From Gammaproteobacteria bacterium (GTDB taxonomy: Bacteria; Pseudomonadota; Gammaproteobacteria; Pseudomonadales; Pseudomonadaceae), in contig JAAYFD010000058.1 in the NCBI GenBank assembly GCA_012728415.1, forward strand, positions 1 through 40,972: 40,972 nucleotides of DNA. Direction: 5' to 3'. Numbering within the stretch: the first letter of the stretch is position 1; each line of letters starts with the position of its first letter. This document shows positions 16,962 to 25,916 of this stretch, piece after piece. Under the pieces are notes generated by a model. That model saw only the letters and a list, made by a program, of their open reading frames with translations. It was not told the origin of the DNA and did no database searches. Made by a program: the position numbers and the translations under genes.

Positions 16962-18527
16962 ATGCCAAACACTCGCCTCAGACTACCCATCGGCATTCAG
17001 ACCTTTTCGCAAATTCGCGAAGGGGGTTATTACTATGTGGACAAAACCCCGGTAATCGAGCGGCTGGTTCAGCAAAATAAATACTACTTCCTGTCCCGGC
17101 CACGCCGGTTTGGCAAAAGTTTGCTGCTGGATACAATTCGCTGCCTGTATGAAGGCCGTCAGGAATTGTTTTCAGGGTTGTATATACATGACCGCTGGGA
17201 CTGGCAACAAACCAATCCTGTGGTTCGCCTGAGCTTTGGCGGCGGAGTCATGCGCAGTCGTGGGGAGCTGGATGAAGTCATTCGGGATCAGCTCAAGGTA
17301 ATTCGAAATGAGCATGGCCTTGTTCACAGCGATACAACCAGTGTTTCCCGTGATTTTGCCGCCCTGATTCGCGACGTTCATGCTGCCCATGAGCAACCTG
17401 TAGTGCTGCTGATTGACGAATACGACAAGCCAATCCTGGATAACATCACTGATGTTGAATGCGCCGGTGAAATGCGCGAAGGGCTGAAAAATCTATACAG
17501 CATGATCAAGGATCTTGATCCCTACCTGCATCTGGTGCTGATTACCGGTGTGTCCAAGTTTAGTAAAGTGAGCCTGTTTTCCGGGTTGAACAACCTTAAT
17601 GACATCACTCTGGATGCTCCGTATAGCACCATCTGCGGCTATACCGATGCCGATATTGACAGTGTATTTGCCCCTGAGTTGTTGGGGCTGGAACGTGAGC
17701 GCATCCGCCAGTGGTACAACGGTTATCGCTGGGGTAATGCTCAATCCACTTCGGTTTATAACCCTTTTGATGTGTTGCTGTTATTCCAGAAAAGGGAATT
17801 TGGCTCGTACTGGTTCGAGAGCGGCACCCCGACTTTTTTGGTGGACGTGCTGAAGCAGCGCGGCGTGTTTACCCCGCAACTGGATTGCATGCAAAGCAAG
17901 GCGCAGCTGCTCAGCCAGTTTGATGTTAACGATATCAGCACCGAAGCTCTGCTGTTCCAGACCGGCTATATCACCATCAAGGACGTACAAGAGCCTTTGC
18001 CGGGCTTCAGGCTGTATTCCCTGGGCTTCCCCAACCGCGAAGTGGAAAGCAGCCTCAATGACGTACTGCTGCCAGTGCTGGGTATCAACCGCAATGAAGC
18101 GCAGAGCCATCAGTTGGCTTTACTTGATGTATTGCAGCGCAAAGATCTTGGCGGTTTGCACACTCACCTCAAATCCCTCTACGCCGGACTGCCGCACGAC
18201 TGGTATCGCAATAATCCGATTGCCCGGTACGAAGGCCACTACGCCAGCATTTTCTACAGCCACTTTGCTGCGCTGGGTCTGCATGTAACCGTCGAAGATG
18301 CCAGTAATTACGGACGAGTGGATATGACCGTGGACTTTGATGGCCACATCTATATTTTTGAATTCAAAGTGGTGGAACAACTGCCAGAGGGCAGGGCGCT
18401 GGAGCAAATCAAGGCCAAAGGCTACGCCGACAAATACCGCGCATCCGGCAAGACGATTCACCAGATTGGTGTGGAGTTTTCCAGTCAGCAGCGGCAGATT
18501 GTGGCGTTTGAGGTGGAGACCATCTGA
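16962..18527 (+). CDS. AAA-ATPase-like / PD-(D/E)XK nuclease family protein (DUF1703 type), copy 3
   Basis: A 521-residue third paralogue with the full set of family motifs (PRRFGKS, LLIDEYDKP, GVSKFSKVSLFSGLNN, C-terminal GRVDM...FEFK). It is a mosaic. Bases 17152-17386 match copy 1 at 12452-12686 with only two differences that I can count, and 17380-17580 also follows copy 1. The NDITLDAPYSTICGYTD segment that comes next follows copy 2, and the block after it (QLDCMQSKAQLL onward) returns to copy 1. This pattern indicates gene conversion among the three genes. A TAGGAATTTAAC leader precedes the ATG. The primase-helicase gene begins 55 bases after its stop. Confidence 0.85.
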   Translation: MPNTRLRLPIGIQTFSQIREGGYYYVDKTPVIERLVQQNKYYFLSRPRRFGKSLLLDTIRCLYEGRQELFSGLYIHDRWDWQQTNPVVRLSFGGGVMRSRGELDEVIRDQLKVIRNEHGLVHSDTTSVSRDFAALIRDVHAAHEQPVVLLIDEYDKPILDNITDVECAGEMREGLKNLYSMIKDLDPYLHLVLITGVSKFSKVSLFSGLNNLNDITLDAPYSTICGYTDADIDSVFAPELLGLERERIRQWYNGYRWGNAQSTSVYNPFDVLLLFQKREFGSYWFESGTPTFLVDVLKQRGVFTPQLDCMQSKAQLLSQFDVNDISTEALLFQTGYITIKDVQEPLPGFRLYSLGFPNREVESSLNDVLLPVLGINRNEAQSHQLALLDVLQRKDLGGLHTHLKSLYAGLPHDWYRNNPIARYEGHYASIFYSHFAALGLHVTVEDASNYGRVDMTVDFDGHIYIFEFKVVEQLPEGRALEQIKAKGYADKYRASGKTIHQIGVEFSSQQRQIVAFEVETI

Positions 18528-18582
18528 CGCGCTGCCATCCCGGCGCAGCGGGTGAACTTCATGAAGCAATGGGGCATCGTGC

Positions 18583-20946
18583 ATGGCCGACCTAAATGAG
18601 CTTTCTGTATTACGTACCGAAAATGCCCGATTGATTGCGCTGCTTGAGGCAAACGGTATTGAGTGGCGGGTGCAGCAACCGGCTGTTGCCGTTCCAGCAG
18701 AAGATACGCTCCGTTTGTCCACTGCCGACAAGATAGCGCTGTTTCGGCGTTTGTTTCGTGGGCGGGAGGATGTCTTTGCACTGCGCTGGGAAAGCAAAAC
18801 CACAGGCAAGTCCGGTTATGCGCCGGCCTGCGCCAATGAGTGGCGGCCTGGTGTCTGTGAAAAACCACGCATCAAGTGCAGTGAATGCCAGCACCGCGTG
18901 CTACTTCCGTTATCTGATGCCGTGATATACAACCATCTGGCCGGCAAACACACCATTGGTGTATACCCGCTGCTGGAAGGTGATGACTGTTATTTTCTGG
19001 CGGCAGATTTTGATGAGGCTGAATGGCGCGATGATGCGAGAGCTTTTATGCTGTCCTGCCAGGAGTTGGGTGTGTCGGCTGCACTGGAAATCTCCCGCTC
19101 GGGCAAGGGGGCGCATGTCTGGATATTTTTTGAAAGCCGCGTTTCTGCCTGTGATGCACGACGACTTGGAACGGCGCTTATCAGCCATACCTGTGCCCGT
19201 ATGCGGCAGTTAAAACTGTCCTCTTATGATCGACTGTTTCCGAACCAGGACAGGATGCCCAAAGGCGGCTTTGGCAATCTGATTGCTTTGCCCTTGCAGA
19301 AAGGACCGCGTAAATATGGCCACAGCTTGTTTGTAGACGCTGATCTGCAACCCTATCCGGACCCGTGGGCGTTTCTTGGCGCAATTGAACCGATGGCCGT
19401 GCAAGATATTGAGTCGGTCACTTTACGGGCAGCGGGCAGCGCACACCCGCTGGACGTGACCTTCATTGATGATGAAGATTTGGCAACCCCATGGGCGCGT
19501 AGCCGCAAGCTGGACATAACGTTAGCAGGGACGATGCCATCTTCACTGCGAGTGACTCTGGCCAATCAGCTGTACTTTGAAAAAGCACAGCTGCCGCAGG
19601 TTTTGGCCAACCGCCTGATTCGGCTGGCAGCATTTCAGAATCCCGAGTTTTACAAGGCTCAGGCCATGCGCATGTCGGTGTGGAACAAACCGCGTGTGAT
19701 CGGCAATGCAGAGAATTACCCGCAGCACATTGGCTTGCCTCGCGGTTGTCTGGATGCTGTACTGAAGCTGCTGGCCGATAACGGCATTGATTGTGAATTG
19801 CACGATGAGCGCTTTGCGGGTGAGCCTGTTGAGGCGTCATTTATCGGCACGTTGAGGCTGGATCAGGAAGCTGCGATTGCTGCCATGCAGCATCACGATT
19901 TTGGTGTGCTCTGTGCGCCCACAGCCTTTGGGAAAACGGTGACTGCGGCAGCGATTATCGCGAAACGGAGCGTGAATACACTGATACTGGTGCACAGGGT
20001 TGAGCTGCTCAAGCAATGGCAGGAACGGCTGCAGGTATTTCTAGATATCGGAAAAGGTACGGTTGGCATTGTCGGTGGCGGCAAGCGTAAGCCCAGCGGT
20101 CTGATTGACATTGCTGTTATGCAGTCGGTTTCCAGGCAAGGCGAAGTCAATGCGCTGGTGGAAAACTATGGGCAAATCATAGTGGATGAATGCCATCATG
20201 TTGGGGCGGCATCGTTTGATGCCATCCTGAAACGTACCAAAGCCAGGTTTGTGCTGGGTCTTACCGCAACCCCGGTTCGTCGGGATGGACTGCAACCTAT
20301 TATGTTTATGCAATGTGGACCATTGCGATATACCGCAGCGAGACCTACTGGAGCCCCGCAAAATCTCGAAGTGATCCCGCGCTTTCGGGATATGCAGATT
20401 GCGACGACGGAGGAGACGGGTATCCAGGACGTATTTCGTCAGCTGGCCAGTGACCACGGGAGAACAGCAGCCATTGCTGCCGAGGTGTCGAGAGCCGTTG
20501 CACAGGGACGCAAAGTGCTGGTGCTCACTGAGCGTGTGGAGCACCTGCATGAAATTCGAGCGGCGCTGGAAGGGGCGGAGCACAACCTGTTTGTGCTGCA
20601 TGGCCGCATGTCCAGAAAACAGCGGGAAGCGTTACTTTCAGAGCTTGCCGCATTACGGTCCGATGCGCCGCGCATTCTTTTGTCCACCGGCAAACTCGTT
20701 GGCGAAGGCTTTGACCACCCACCGCTAGATACACTGGTGTTGGCCATGCCGGTGTCCTGGAAGGGCACGCTGCAACAGTACGCCGGTCGCCTGCACCGTG
20801 AACATGCCAGCAAGACAGATGTGAAAATCATTGATTTTGTAGACAGCGGGCATCCAGCATTGCTCAGAATGTGGGAGAAGCGGCAGCAGGGCTATCGGGC
20901 AATGGGGTACAGGATTATTGCCCCGGTTACAGACAGCTCAAAGTAG
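18583..20946 (+). CDS. archaeo-eukaryotic-type primase fused to a superfamily 2 helicase (TOTE conflict-system type)
   Basis: A 787-residue fusion. The first 30 residues form a short coiled-coil-like helix. Residues about 105-300 are an AEP primase/polymerase domain with DFD (142-144) as the metal-binding pair and SGKGAHVW (173-180) as the following sxH-type motif. A cysteine pair (CSEC near residue 110) may bind zinc. Residues about 425-787 are an SF2 helicase: APTAFGKT Walker A ending at T452, DECH at 535-538, GLTATP motif III, and a C-terminal RecA domain with QYAGRLHRE. This architecture has been described by Aravind and colleagues in TOTE conflict systems. It may copy or unwind invader DNA together with a nuclease; the neighbouring DUF1703 genes encode nuclease-like domains. 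A GGGG stretch lies 9 bases before the ATG. Confidence 0.85.
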   Translation: MADLNELSVLRTENARLIALLEANGIEWRVQQPAVAVPAEDTLRLSTADKIALFRRLFRGREDVFALRWESKTTGKSGYAPACANEWRPGVCEKPRIKCSECQHRVLLPLSDAVIYNHLAGKHTIGVYPLLEGDDCYFLAADFDEAEWRDDARAFMLSCQELGVSAALEISRSGKGAHVWIFFESRVSACDARRLGTALISHTCARMRQLKLSSYDRLFPNQDRMPKGGFGNLIALPLQKGPRKYGHSLFVDADLQPYPDPWAFLGAIEPMAVQDIESVTLRAAGSAHPLDVTFIDDEDLATPWARSRKLDITLAGTMPSSLRVTLANQLYFEKAQLPQVLANRLIRLAAFQNPEFYKAQAMRMSVWNKPRVIGNAENYPQHIGLPRGCLDAVLKLLADNGIDCELHDERFAGEPVEASFIGTLRLDQEAAIAAMQHHDFGVLCAPTAFGKTVTAAAIIAKRSVNTLILVHRVELLKQWQERLQVFLDIGKGTVGIVGGGKRKPSGLIDIAVMQSVSRQGEVNALVENYGQIIVDECHHVGAASFDAILKRTKARFVLGLTATPVRRDGLQPIMFMQCGPLRYTAARPTGAPQNLEVIPRFRDMQIATTEETGIQDVFRQLASDHGRTAAIAAEVSRAVAQGRKVLVLTERVEHLHEIRAALEGAEHNLFVLHGRMSRKQREALLSELAALRSDAPRILLSTGKLVGEGFDHPPLDTLVLAMPVSWKGTLQQYAGRLHREHASKTDVKIIDFVDSGHPALLRMWEKRQQGYRAMGYRIIAPVTDSSK

Positions 20947-21025
20947 TGTTCGCGCTCAGCCATGTGTCACCATATTTTCTTTGCAGCCGCGCAGGAACAT
21001 CCAGCATCTTCAAATACGGACAACG

Positions 21026-21057
21026 CACAAGGGCCACCCGCCGGGGTGGCCCTTGTG
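21026..21057. terminator. bidirectional terminator with a 14-bp perfect stem
   Basis: CACAAGGGCCACCC (21026-21039) pairs perfectly with GGGTGGCCCTTGTG (21044-21057) across a 4-base loop. It lies between the convergent primase-helicase gene and aldehyde dehydrogenase gene and can serve both. No strong T-run follows on the plus strand. Confidence 0.75.
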
Positions 21058-21090
21058 CTCAAGCCATTGCGACTTGCCGGCCGTTTCGGC

Positions 21091-22611
21091 TTAGAAGAAG
21101 CCCATTGGATTGGGGTCGTAGCTGACCAGCAGGTTTTTGGTTTGCTGGTAGTGATCCAGAATCATCTTGTGGGTTTCACGACCAACACCGGACTTCTTGT
21201 AACCACCGAAGGCGGCGTGGGCAGGGTACATGTGGTAGCAGTTGGTCCAGACGCGGCCAGCCTGAATGCCACGGCCCATGCGGTAGGCCAGGTTGATGTC
21301 GCGGGTCCACACGCCGGCACCCAAACCAAACTCGGTGTCGTTGGCCATTTCCAGCGCTTCGGCTTCGTCTTTGAAGGTGGCAACAGCAACCACCGGGCCA
21401 AAGATTTCTTCCTGGAAGATGCGCATTTTGTTGTGGCCTTTGAACAGGGTTGGCTGCACGTAGTAACCGTTGGCCAGATCGCCTTCCAGTTTTTCGGCAT
21501 GGCCACCGGTCAGCAGTTCGGCGCCGTCTTCTTCGGCCACTTTCATGTAGGACATGATCTTGTCAAACTGGGCCTGGGATGCCTGGGCACCAACCATGGT
21601 TTCGGTGTCCAGCGGGTTGCCGCGTTTGATTTGCTTGATCTTTTTCATCACCTCGGCCATGAACGGCTCGTAGATGGATTCCTGGATCAGTGAGCGGGAC
21701 GGGCAGGTGCAAACTTCGCCCTGGTTGAAGAATGCCAGCACCAGACCTTCGGCCGCTTTTTCAATAAAGCTGGGCTCGGCCTTCATGATGTCTTCAAAGT
21801 AGATGTTGGGCGACTTGCCACCCAGTTCTACAGTGCTGGGGATGATGTTGTCGGCGGCCAGTTTCATGATGTGGCGGCCCACAGGGGTGGAGCCGGTAAA
21901 GGCGATTTTGGCAATGCGGGTGCTGCTGGCCAGGGCTTCGCCGGCTTCGCGGCCAAAGCCATGCACCACGTTGAGTACGCCTGGTGGCAGCAGGTCGCCG
22001 ATTACTTCCATGAACACGGTGATGGAGAAGGGGGTTTGTTCGGCCGGCTTGAGCACGATGCAGTTGCCGGCGGCCAGGGCGGGTGCCAGTTTCCAGGCGG
22101 CCATCAACAGCGGGAAGTTCCAGGGGATGATCTGGCCCACTACACCCAGTGGCTCGCGGAAGTGGTAGGCGGCGGTGTTTTCGTTGATTTCGGCAGCGGT
22201 GCCTTCCTGGGCGCGGATGCAGCCGGCAAAGTAGCGGAAGTGGTCGGCGGCCAGCGGAATGTCGGCGTTGAGGGTTTCGCGCACCGCTTTACCGTTGTCC
22301 CAGGTTTCGGCTACGGCCAGCAGCTCCAGGTTTTCTTCAATACGGTCGGCAATTTTCAGCAGAACGCGGGAGCGGTCTTGTACTGAAGTTTTGCCCCAGC
22401 TTTTTGCTGCGGCGTGGGCGGCGTCCAGCGCCAGGTTGACGTCATCGGCGTCGGAACGGGGAAATTCGCCACAGACTGCACCGGTCACCGGCGTGGTGTT
22501 GGTGAAGTGGTTGCCGTTGACCGGCGGAACAAACTGGCCGCCGATGTAGTTGCCATAACGGGGTTTAACGGTGAGCAGTGCGCCTGGAGTACCGGGTTGT
22601 GCGTAGATCAT
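21091..22611 (-). CDS. exaC: NAD+-dependent aldehyde dehydrogenase (ExaC-like)
   Basis: With the start at 22611 the product is 506 residues, the length I recall for Pseudomonas ExaC, which oxidises acetaldehyde formed from ethanol to acetate. Visible motifs are VELGGKSPN (glutamate and cofactor region) and FNQGEVCTC with the catalytic cysteine C301. The frame stays open upstream to 22710, but the extension begins with low-complexity sequence unlike the family. A GAGG site lies 9 bases before the 22611 ATG, so that start is chosen. It is divergent from ercA across a 333-base region. The proximity of ercA, ercS and pqqF supports a role in alcohol oxidation. A general Adh/aldehyde dehydrogenase of another specificity remains possible. 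Confidence 0.88.
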   Translation of the reverse strand: MIYAQPGTPGALLTVKPRYGNYIGGQFVPPVNGNHFTNTTPVTGAVCGEFPRSDADDVNLALDAAHAAAKSWGKTSVQDRSRVLLKIADRIEENLELLAVAETWDNGKAVRETLNADIPLAADHFRYFAGCIRAQEGTAAEINENTAAYHFREPLGVVGQIIPWNFPLLMAAWKLAPALAAGNCIVLKPAEQTPFSITVFMEVIGDLLPPGVLNVVHGFGREAGEALASSTRIAKIAFTGSTPVGRHIMKLAADNIIPSTVELGGKSPNIYFEDIMKAEPSFIEKAAEGLVLAFFNQGEVCTCPSRSLIQESIYEPFMAEVMKKIKQIKRGNPLDTETMVGAQASQAQFDKIMSYMKVAEEDGAELLTGGHAEKLEGDLANGYYVQPTLFKGHNKMRIFQEEIFGPVVAVATFKDEAEALEMANDTEFGLGAGVWTRDINLAYRMGRGIQAGRVWTNCYHMYPAHAAFGGYKKSGVGRETHKMILDHYQQTKNLLVSYDPNPMGFF

Positions 22612-22871
22612 GATTACTTGCCTCTTGTTTTGGTCGGTCTCCCGCAGCGTCGGGCTGTGGGGGCTGGTTTCGATGATAGGCAGATGCGGTGGATCGGTGA
22701 ATAGTCTCAAAGGCTCTAAAATTGGTCCTTTGGTAGCGGTTCGGTGGTGGCAGTGTCATGGCCTGACTGTGGAAGCAGGGCTTGTGGAGTCTGCAGGTGG
22801 CACCCGGGTACTGTTTTGTGACGGGCATGCGATAAGGGAACGATGGGCTGTGTGGCTAGACCCTTGGCTAG

Positions 22872-22900
22872 TTACCAAAATGGCTTTTTTTCTTTATGCT
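22872..22900 (+). promoter_or_regulatory. candidate sigma-70 promoter of ercA
   Basis: TTACCA (22872-22877) and TATGCT (22895-22900) are 17 bases apart, each matching four of six consensus bases. A start near 22907 would give a leader of about 38 bases. Prediction by eye only. Confidence 0.35.
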
Positions 22901-22912
22901 AAGGCAGGTTTT

Positions 22913-22926
22913 TTGATTTATATCAG
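22913..22926. promoter_or_regulatory. FNR/Anr-like box upstream of ercA
   Basis: TTGAT-TTAT-ATCAG matches the FNR/Anr consensus TTGAT-N4-ATCAA at nine of ten positions. It lies 19-32 bases before the ercA ATG and, if the predicted promoter is right, just downstream of the transcription start, a position suited to repression under low oxygen. Confidence 0.35.
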
Positions 22927-22944
22927 TTACATAAAGAGTTGAAT

Positions 22945-24108
22945 ATGTCTGACCACCTGGGTCTGGTACGCAAGTTTGTTTCACCTGAAATTGTCTTCGG
23001 TACGGGCTGCCGTCACCGGGCAGGCAGTTTTGTCAGCGGCTTTGGAGCACGCAAGGCACTGGTGGTGTCCGACCCTGGCGTAATGGCGGCGGGCTGGACG
23101 GATGACGTCATCCGCAGCTTGCGGGAGCAGGGGGTGGAGCATCACCTGTTTAGCGCTGTATCGCCCAATCCGCGCGTCGAAGAGGTAATGCGCGGCGCGG
23201 AAGAGTACCGCCTGCACGGCTGTACGGCCATTGTTGCCATCGGTGGCGGCAGTCCGATGGACTGTGCCAAGGCCATCGGCATTGTGGCCGCGCACGGGCG
23301 CAGCATTCTGGAATTTGAAGGGGTGGATACCATCCGCATTCCCAGCCCGCCGCTGGTGCTGATTCCAACCACCGCCGGCACCTCTGCCGATGTGTCGCAG
23401 TTTGTGATCATTTCCAACCAGACCGAACGGGTCAAGTTTTCCATCGTCAGCAAGGCGGTGGTGCCGGATGTCTCGCTGATCGATCCGGAAACCACCCTGA
23501 CCATGGACCCTTTTCTGGCCGCCTGTACCGGCATTGATGCGCTGGTGCACGCACTGGAAGCCTTTGTATCCATTGGCAGCGGCCCGTTGACCGACACCCA
23601 TGCACTGGAGGCCATGCGCCTGCTCAACGAGCATCTGGTGCCCATGATTGCCAGCCCGCAGGACATTGCCCTGCGAGAAAAGGTGATGCTGGGCAGCATG
23701 CAGGCGGGGCTGGCGTTTTCCAATGCAATCCTGGGTGCGGTGCATGCCATGTCGCACAGTCTGGGCGGTTTTCTTGATTTGCCCCATGGCCTGTGCAACG
23801 CCGCGCTGGTCGAGCATGTGGTGGCATTCAATTTTTCGGCGGCTCCCGAGCGTTTCAAGGTGATTGCCCAGACGCTGGGCATTGATTGCCGCGGGCTAAC
23901 TTCGGAACAGGTGCGCGCGGCGCTGATCCGCCATCTTGGTGAGCTCAAGCAGGCAGTGGGCTTTCATGATACCCTGGCCAGGCACGGCGTGCGTGGCAGC
24001 GACCTTGCCTTGCTGGCGGGTCATGCCATGAGTGATCCCTGCATCCTGACCAATCCGCGCAAGTCGAATCAGCGTGACATCGAAGTGGTTTATGGCGAAG
24101 CACTCTGA
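22945..24108 (+). CDS. ercA: iron-containing alcohol dehydrogenase ErcA
   Basis: A 387-residue PF00465-type dehydrogenase. GGGSPMDCAK is the nucleotide loop. D198, H202, H267 and H281 fit the four iron ligands, including the 14-residue spacing between the last two (GAVHAMSH...PHG). In Pseudomonas aeruginosa ErcA is encoded next to the sensor kinase ErcS and takes part in regulating quinoprotein ethanol oxidation rather than in bulk alcohol turnover; the same pairing occurs here, with the kinase start inside the last 17 bases of this gene. The ATG at 22945 is preceded by AAAGAG; a TTG two codons earlier is the alternative. The exaC-like gene lies divergently upstream. Confidence 0.85.
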   Translation: MSDHLGLVRKFVSPEIVFGTGCRHRAGSFVSGFGARKALVVSDPGVMAAGWTDDVIRSLREQGVEHHLFSAVSPNPRVEEVMRGAEEYRLHGCTAIVAIGGGSPMDCAKAIGIVAAHGRSILEFEGVDTIRIPSPPLVLIPTTAGTSADVSQFVIISNQTERVKFSIVSKAVVPDVSLIDPETTLTMDPFLAACTGIDALVHALEAFVSIGSGPLTDTHALEAMRLLNEHLVPMIASPQDIALREKVMLGSMQAGLAFSNAILGAVHAMSHSLGGFLDLPHGLCNAALVEHVVAFNFSAAPERFKVIAQTLGIDCRGLTSEQVRAALIRHLGELKQAVGFHDTLARHGVRGSDLALLAGHAMSDPCILTNPRKSNQRDIEVVYGEAL

Positions 24109-25819
24109 GCAGTTGCTGACCGGCCTGCTGGGGCTGAGCGAGCAGTCTTCGCGTAAAAGTCATTACCCCGAGTTGCTGGAACAGCTGAAACAGCTGGAGC
24201 GTGAACGCAACCGGTATAAGTGGCTGTTTGAGCATGCCAATTATGGCGTGTTCCAGGCGTTTGCTGGTGGCGGTTTTCGTGCGGCCAATCCGGCCATGCT
24301 GGCGCTGCTGGGCTACGACAGTGTTGACCAGCTGCTGGCCGAGGATGACCAGATAGGCGAGCGGGTATTTGTTGGCGGACGCAGTGAACTGGACCGCATC
24401 AATAGCATGCTGATGAGTCGCGGCAGTCTGCTGGGCTATGAAACACGAATGCGTACCCGTGACGGTGCCGACATTGATGTCCTGATCAATATCTTCCTCA
24501 ATACCGATGAGCGGGGGCTGGTGGAGGGGTTTGTTGCCAATATTACCGAGCGCAAGAGGGCCCAGTTGCGGTTGTTGCAGCTTAATCAGGAGCTGGAACA
24601 GCGGGTCAATGAACGCACGGCGGCGCTGCATGACAGCAACCTGCATTTACAGCAGCAGGTCAGGCAGCGCGAGCAGGTCGAGCAGGCCCTGCGCGAAGCC
24701 CGTGACGCAGCCGAGGCGGCCAATCGCAGCAAGGACAAATACCTGGCTGCTGCCAGCCATGATCTGCTGCAGCCGCTGAATGCGGCGCGATTGCTGATTT
24801 CTACCCTGCAGGAACGCCCCTTGCTGGGTGAAGACCGGCACCTGGTACAGCGCGCCCATCTGGCGCTGGAGGGGGCCGAAGATCTGCTCAAGGACTTGCT
24901 GGATATTGCCCGGCTTGACCAGGATGCGGTTACGGCCGAGATTGGCACCTGTTCGCTGGCAGCGCTTTATGAAAGCCTGCTGTCGGAATTCGAGCCGGTA
25001 GCCCGCCAGTCGGGGTTGCGGCTGGATGCTTTTATCAGCCGCCTGCATGTACGGGCGGATTGTCACCTCTTGATGCGTATCATGCGTAATTTTGTCAGCA
25101 ACGCCTGCCGCTACACCCGCCAGGGGCGGATTTTGCTGGGTGTACGCAAAGAAGGGCAGCGGGTGCGGCTGGAGGTGTGGGATACCGGCGTGGGCCTGAG
25201 CCCGGAGCAGCTGGGTGCGGCATTTCAGGAGTTTCGCCAGTTTGGCAAGGTGCAGAACGGCGTGCGCAAGGGCGTCGGGCTGGGGCTGGCGATTGTCGAG
25301 CGCATTGCCGGACTGATGGAGGCGCGCATCCAGGTACGCTCTCGGCCGGGGCGTGGTTCCTGTTTCAGTGTCGAGTTGCCGCTGGCGCAGGCACCACAGC
25401 AGGTGGCCAGCCCGGTGGCCGCTGTGTCGAGCCCGGCGCTCAATCCGCTGCAGGGACGGCGCATTCTGGTGGTGGATAATGAGCCCGATATCTTGCTGAG
25501 CATGGCGGCGCTGCTGGGCCAGTGGGAGTGCGAGGTCGTGGTGGCGGCTACGCTTGACGAGGCCATACTGGCGCTGGACGCGCTGCCGCCGGATATCATT
25601 CTGGCCGACCTGCACCTGGACGACGGCTGTAACGGCCTCGAGGTGGTGGCCGGTCTGCGTCGTTACTTTGCGGCAGAAATACCGGCGGTACTGGTGACGG
25701 CCGACCAGGCCGATGAACAGGCACAGCTGCGCCAGCAGCTCAAGGTGCCGGTGCTGAACAAGTCGGTAAGACCCAGCAAATTGCGCGCAATTCTTAGCCA
25801 GCGGTTGTCCAGTTTCTAG
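24092..25819 (+). CDS. ercS: PAS-domain hybrid sensor histidine kinase ErcS-like
   Basis: A protein of about 575 residues without membrane segments, so probably a cytoplasmic sensor. Order: a short N-terminal helix, a PAS domain (about residues 45-160), a coiled coil (160-210), HisKA with H223 in AAASHDLLQPLNAARLL, an HATPase domain with WDTGVGLS and GLGLAIVERI, then a C-terminal receiver with phospho-accepting D506 in ILADLHLDDG. The SHDLLQPLNAAR box is typical of the ErcS/NahK group of Pseudomonas hybrid kinases, which signal through phosphotransfer proteins. Its start lies inside ercA, so the two are translationally linked. GTG 24074 is an alternative start. Ligand unknown. Confidence 0.82.
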   Translation: MAKHSEQLLTGLLGLSEQSSRKSHYPELLEQLKQLERERNRYKWLFEHANYGVFQAFAGGGFRAANPAMLALLGYDSVDQLLAEDDQIGERVFVGGRSELDRINSMLMSRGSLLGYETRMRTRDGADIDVLINIFLNTDERGLVEGFVANITERKRAQLRLLQLNQELEQRVNERTAALHDSNLHLQQQVRQREQVEQALREARDAAEAANRSKDKYLAAASHDLLQPLNAARLLISTLQERPLLGEDRHLVQRAHLALEGAEDLLKDLLDIARLDQDAVTAEIGTCSLAALYESLLSEFEPVARQSGLRLDAFISRLHVRADCHLLMRIMRNFVSNACRYTRQGRILLGVRKEGQRVRLEVWDTGVGLSPEQLGAAFQEFRQFGKVQNGVRKGVGLGLAIVERIAGLMEARIQVRSRPGRGSCFSVELPLAQAPQQVASPVAAVSSPALNPLQGRRILVVDNEPDILLSMAALLGQWECEVVVAATLDEAILALDALPPDIILADLHLDDGCNGLEVVAGLRRYFAAEIPAVLVTADQADEQAQLRQQLKVPVLNKSVRPSKLRAILSQRLSSF

Positions 25820-25916
25820 GTGTACGCCTTCGGTACGGGTAAACGGCTCCAAGGTGGCATTGCCCGCGCCGTGCAAATCCTGGAAGGTGCGCAGATAACA
25901 GACGACGGAGCTGCCC

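Larger units (their letters stand above)
22612..22944. other. 333-base divergent promoter region between exaC-like gene and ercA
   Basis: No gene is supported here. The right half becomes AT-rich (22875-22944) and holds a plausible promoter and an FNR/Anr-like box for ercA. I looked for a sigma-54 -24/-12 pair and saw no convincing one. The promoter of the exaC-like gene should lie in the GC-richer left half; I cannot point to it. Confidence 0.5.

Noticed and set aside
12259..18527. Repeats in the DUF1703 region as a CRISPR array or insertion sequences
   Set aside because: Repeat units are whole genes over 1.5 kb long with coding blocks; no short regular repeats, spacers, transposase or terminal inverted repeats.
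22612..22710. N-terminal extension of the aldehyde dehydrogenase
   Set aside because: It would add 33 residues unlike the family and removes the clear GAGG-ATG start at 22611, which gives the 506-residue family length.
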